A DNA stretch of 64,000 bases from Pedobacter sp. MR2016-24 (GTDB taxonomy: Bacteria > Bacteroidota > Bacteroidia > Sphingobacteriales > Sphingobacteriaceae): contig NZ_JAPIVO010000001.1 of the NCBI RefSeq assembly GCF_026239655.1, positions 1-64,000 on the forward strand, read 5' to 3'. How positions within the stretch are numbered: the first letter of the stretch is position 1; each line of letters starts with the position of its first letter. The notes under the pieces are model-generated. The model did no database searches. It was not told the DNA's origin and saw only the letters and a program-made list of their open reading frames with translations. The translations under genes and the position numbers were made by a program. Of this stretch, positions 62,146-64,000 are shown one piece after another.

Positions 62146-63405
62146 TTACCTGAAGGTGAGGGATCCGTATTCAGTTTTAATACGGACATTTCCCGTCCCG
62201 CCATTCCCGATTTTACCGGTATAGTTTTTATTCGATGAATCATCACTATCCCCACTGATCCGGGCCTTTACATTTGATCCGTATTTGAATCCTCCGTAAC
62301 TTCTCTGCACGGTAAAGTCGCCATGATAACTGTCATTAAAAGCCATTGCAATATCCACATACTCGGCGTCGATAGTCAAGTTCCTGCAGGACTGGCTGAT
62401 TTCATTTATCGCCAGGTTGTTATAGCTCATATTGAAATTGCCATCTCCCCTTAAAGCACCGATAGTTACACCCGCATATTCAGAACGCAGGTTCAATTTT
62501 CCCGCAGATCCTATTTTCAATCCGTTATATTGCTGATCAATAGTTGCATTTCCTTTGATCGTACCAATCGTTGCAGTTGCATATTGAATATTCAGGTCTA
62601 GATTATTAACTGAGCCCACTTTGAGGCTTTCTCCATACTGCTGTCTGATCAGCGCATCTCCTTTGATGGTAGAAATAGCCACTTTAACATATTGTGCATC
62701 CAAGTCCAGCGTTCCAACAGTCCCTACTGTTAATCCGGCACCATATTGCTGTTTGATTACAGCGCGGTTCACTGAAATAATAGTAGTTTTACCATATTCC
62801 ACAGCCACATAATTATTTGCAGATGATAAATTTCCGGCATTAAAATCACCGTACTGTACTTTTGCAGAGAGAGGTCCGTCATAATCTCCCATGATGACAT
62901 TACCAAACTGCTGTGAAACAGTCAGTGGATTGCCTGAAGGAAGGTACACCACATAAACAATTTTAATTTCCCGTTTTTTGTTTCTGCCACCGCGCCTGCT
63001 CCCCTGACCAATTGATGTCCTGCAGGAAACAACGTCCCCATTTTTATCTGCAGTAATATTTACCTGTTCAATTAATTTCCGGGCTTCCCCGTCATTGTTG
63101 CTGTTAGCACTGACGGTAATATCTATTTTCACCTCTTTCCTGTCCCATGTTTTGATCAGTATGGAGCCAAATTGATTATTCAGATTGATCTTATCTGCAC
63201 GGTCTACCGCAAATGTTTTGCTAAACTTCCTCACCTGCACAGGTTCATCTTCATCCTGCACATCCGTTTCCGCATCAATCACATCATTTTGCTTAATATT
63301 AACAGCATAATCAACATTAACCGGCACCCTGGCATCCACGTTCACTTGTGCTGCTGCACCACCAGACCAACACAGTGCAAGACCGAAAAATATTAAGTTT
63401 TTCAT
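62146..63405 (-). CDS. exported beta-repeat protein (DUF4097-like)
   Basis: A 419-residue secreted protein: signal peptide MKNLIFFGLALCWSGGAAAQ, a stretch KTFAVDRADKINLNNQFGSILIKTWDRKEV typical of DUF4097 (in parts), then about 36-residue repeats each ending near QQYG (e.g. QQYGAGLTVG, QQYGESLKVG, QQYNGLKIG), suggesting a beta-helix. It is last in the sigma/anti-sigma operon and overlaps the anti-sigma gene by 4 bp (ATGA). The target of the repeats is unknown; surface or envelope sensing is inferred. Confidence 0.82.
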   Translation of the reverse strand: MKNLIFFGLALCWSGGAAAQVNVDARVPVNVDYAVNIKQNDVIDAETDVQDEDEPVQVRKFSKTFAVDRADKINLNNQFGSILIKTWDRKEVKIDITVSANSNNDGEARKLIEQVNITADKNGDVVSCRTSIGQGSRRGGRNKKREIKIVYVVYLPSGNPLTVSQQFGNVIMGDYDGPLSAKVQYGDFNAGNLSSANNYVAVEYGKTTIISVNRAVIKQQYGAGLTVGTVGTLDLDAQYVKVAISTIKGDALIRQQYGESLKVGSVNNLDLNIQYATATIGTIKGNATIDQQYNGLKIGSAGKLNLRSEYAGVTIGALRGDGNFNMSYNNLAINEISQSCRNLTIDAEYVDIAMAFNDSYHGDFTVQRSYGGFKYGSNVKARISGDSDDSSNKNYTGKIGNGGTGNVRIKTEYGSLTFR

Positions 63406-63929
63406 ATACTGTTCTCCTTTTTATATTGACTTACTTCATTAATGATAGATAGCTGCTGACTCACTACTTGTAACTGAATTTCCAGGTTTTTAACCATGGC
63501 CTTGACAACCAGCTGCTGGTTTGGACTTGCAGGAAGTTCTTTCTTCAACTGATCATAAGCCAGTTCCAGTTTTTCCAGATCAGCACTAAACTTATGATAC
63601 AGTTCCGGATTAGCTTTCGCAAAAATCTGCAGGCTATCACGTTTCTCTTCAATAAGCCCTGCAAATCTAAGCTGCTTTTGTGCATAGGATGGATTTACAT
63701 CTGCCACAGTCATATGCTGCTGCTTTGCTGGCAAAAGGTAAACAAATGTAATCCCCAGCATAACAAGAACCGCAGCAGCGACACCAGCCCAAAGCCGCAG
63801 ATCGATTACTGGTCTTGGTTTTTTTTTATTCAGCTCGGCATCTATCCTGTCCCATAACATACCCGAAGGCATGTCAGTATCAAATGCTTTCTTATTTTCC
63901 TTAATGAAATCTTCTAATTTAATACTCAT
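63402..63929 (-). CDS. anti-sigma factor-like membrane protein
   Basis: A 175-residue protein: a cytosolic N-terminal 45 residues, one membrane helix (LWAGVAAAVLVMLGITFVYLL, about 46-66), and a coiled-coil-like C-terminal half rich in Leu/Gln. Order after a sigma factor and membrane topology fit an anti-sigma regulator. It lacks a recognised zinc anti-sigma HxxxCxxC motif. Overlaps the sigma gene by 11 bp. Confidence 0.7.
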   Translation of the reverse strand: MSIKLEDFIKENKKAFDTDMPSGMLWDRIDAELNKKKPRPVIDLRLWAGVAAAVLVMLGITFVYLLPAKQQHMTVADVNPSYAQKQLRFAGLIEEKRDSLQIFAKANPELYHKFSADLEKLELAYDQLKKELPASPNQQLVVKAMVKNLEIQLQVVSQQLSIINEVSQYKKENSI

Positions 63930-64000
63930 CTCTTGCTCCTTTCTTTTCCATATTGTTTTTTAATTTCATTTTAGCCCTCATCAGTTGCGAACGTGAAGTG
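63919..64000 (-). CDS. ECF sigma-70 factor, 3' part (truncated by window edge)
   Basis: The last 26 codons before TAA 63921 read TSRSQLMRAKMKLKNNMEKK and then GARDEY. SRSQLMRAKMKL is the end of the sigma region 4 recognition helix. The gene continues beyond the right edge. It is translationally linked to the anti-sigma gene by an 11-bp overlap. The matching promoters it controls are outside the window. Confidence 0.75.
   Translation of the reverse strand, partial: TSRSQLMRAKMKLKNNMEKKGARDEY

Overview
The window reads as chromosomal DNA of a Bacteroidota bacterium, most likely a Sphingobacteriaceae member close to Pedobacter. The reasons are: many exact TAnnTTTG (-7) promoter elements upstream of genes, A-rich rather than Shine-Dalgarno leaders, an IPExxxVDY-family protein, an N-acylornithine-type transcarbamylase (ArgF') in place of an ordinary OTCase, a two-gene AddAB-type nuclease pair, and AhpD, OxyR and TerC types usual in that group. 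Family-level placement is an inference; no 16S or marker comparison was possible.

Layout. 1-1274 has no convincing gene. It carries two blocks of 11-bp-periodic repeats arranged as inverted arrays, a promoter and a 14-codon ORF. 1275-3286 is a coupled rtcB-prfH pair (RNA ligase plus release-factor homologue), a known type of RNA/ribosome repair module. 3335-14667 (minus) holds tex, pdhB, addB, addA and a secreted NagZ-type GH3 enzyme. 15028-19924 holds a small outer-membrane barrel, an unlisted 57-residue hydrophilic protein, a GntR regulator, a secreted FKBP isomerase and a BglX-type GH3 enzyme. 20069-21477 has a RhuM-Fic/Doc fusion beside tRNA-Ser(GGA). 21523-30044 is core metabolism: pyk, an IPExxxVDY protein, acpP-fabF-rnc, a carboxypeptidase-regulatory-like protein, yicC-gmk-nadD and an RsmI-like methylase. 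30045-33138 has a DUF6600-like secreted protein with a long Gln/Arg repeat tail, then prfC.

33189-44777 (minus) is an arginine cluster: a GNAT acyltransferase, argG, argC, argD, argF', an exported alpha/beta hydrolase, argB, proC, argE, argH and an aminotransferase. Together these cover every step from glutamate to arginine by the acyl-citrulline route, if the GNAT protein is the acylglutamate synthase.

45248-62062 is a mix of housekeeping and stress genes: M28 peptidase, OYE-type reductase, YbaB, UPF0173 hydrolase, polA, a trmB-atl-ahpD-tag-CPBP operon with two alkylation-repair proteins, fcl, oxyR beside sodA/B, tadA-csaA, an RlmI-like methylase, bestrophin, ndpA and terC. 62146-64000 is the end of an ECF sigma / anti-sigma / surface beta-repeat operon that runs off the right edge.

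The most interesting points are the 11-bp-periodic inverted arrays near the left edge, the RtcB-PrfH module, a perfect 16+16 bp palindrome over the oxyR promoter, a valine at the substrate-specificity position of ArgF', a structured argH leader, and promoters that imply leaderless mRNAs for yicC and the RlmI-like gene. No CRISPR array, insertion sequence or prophage was seen.
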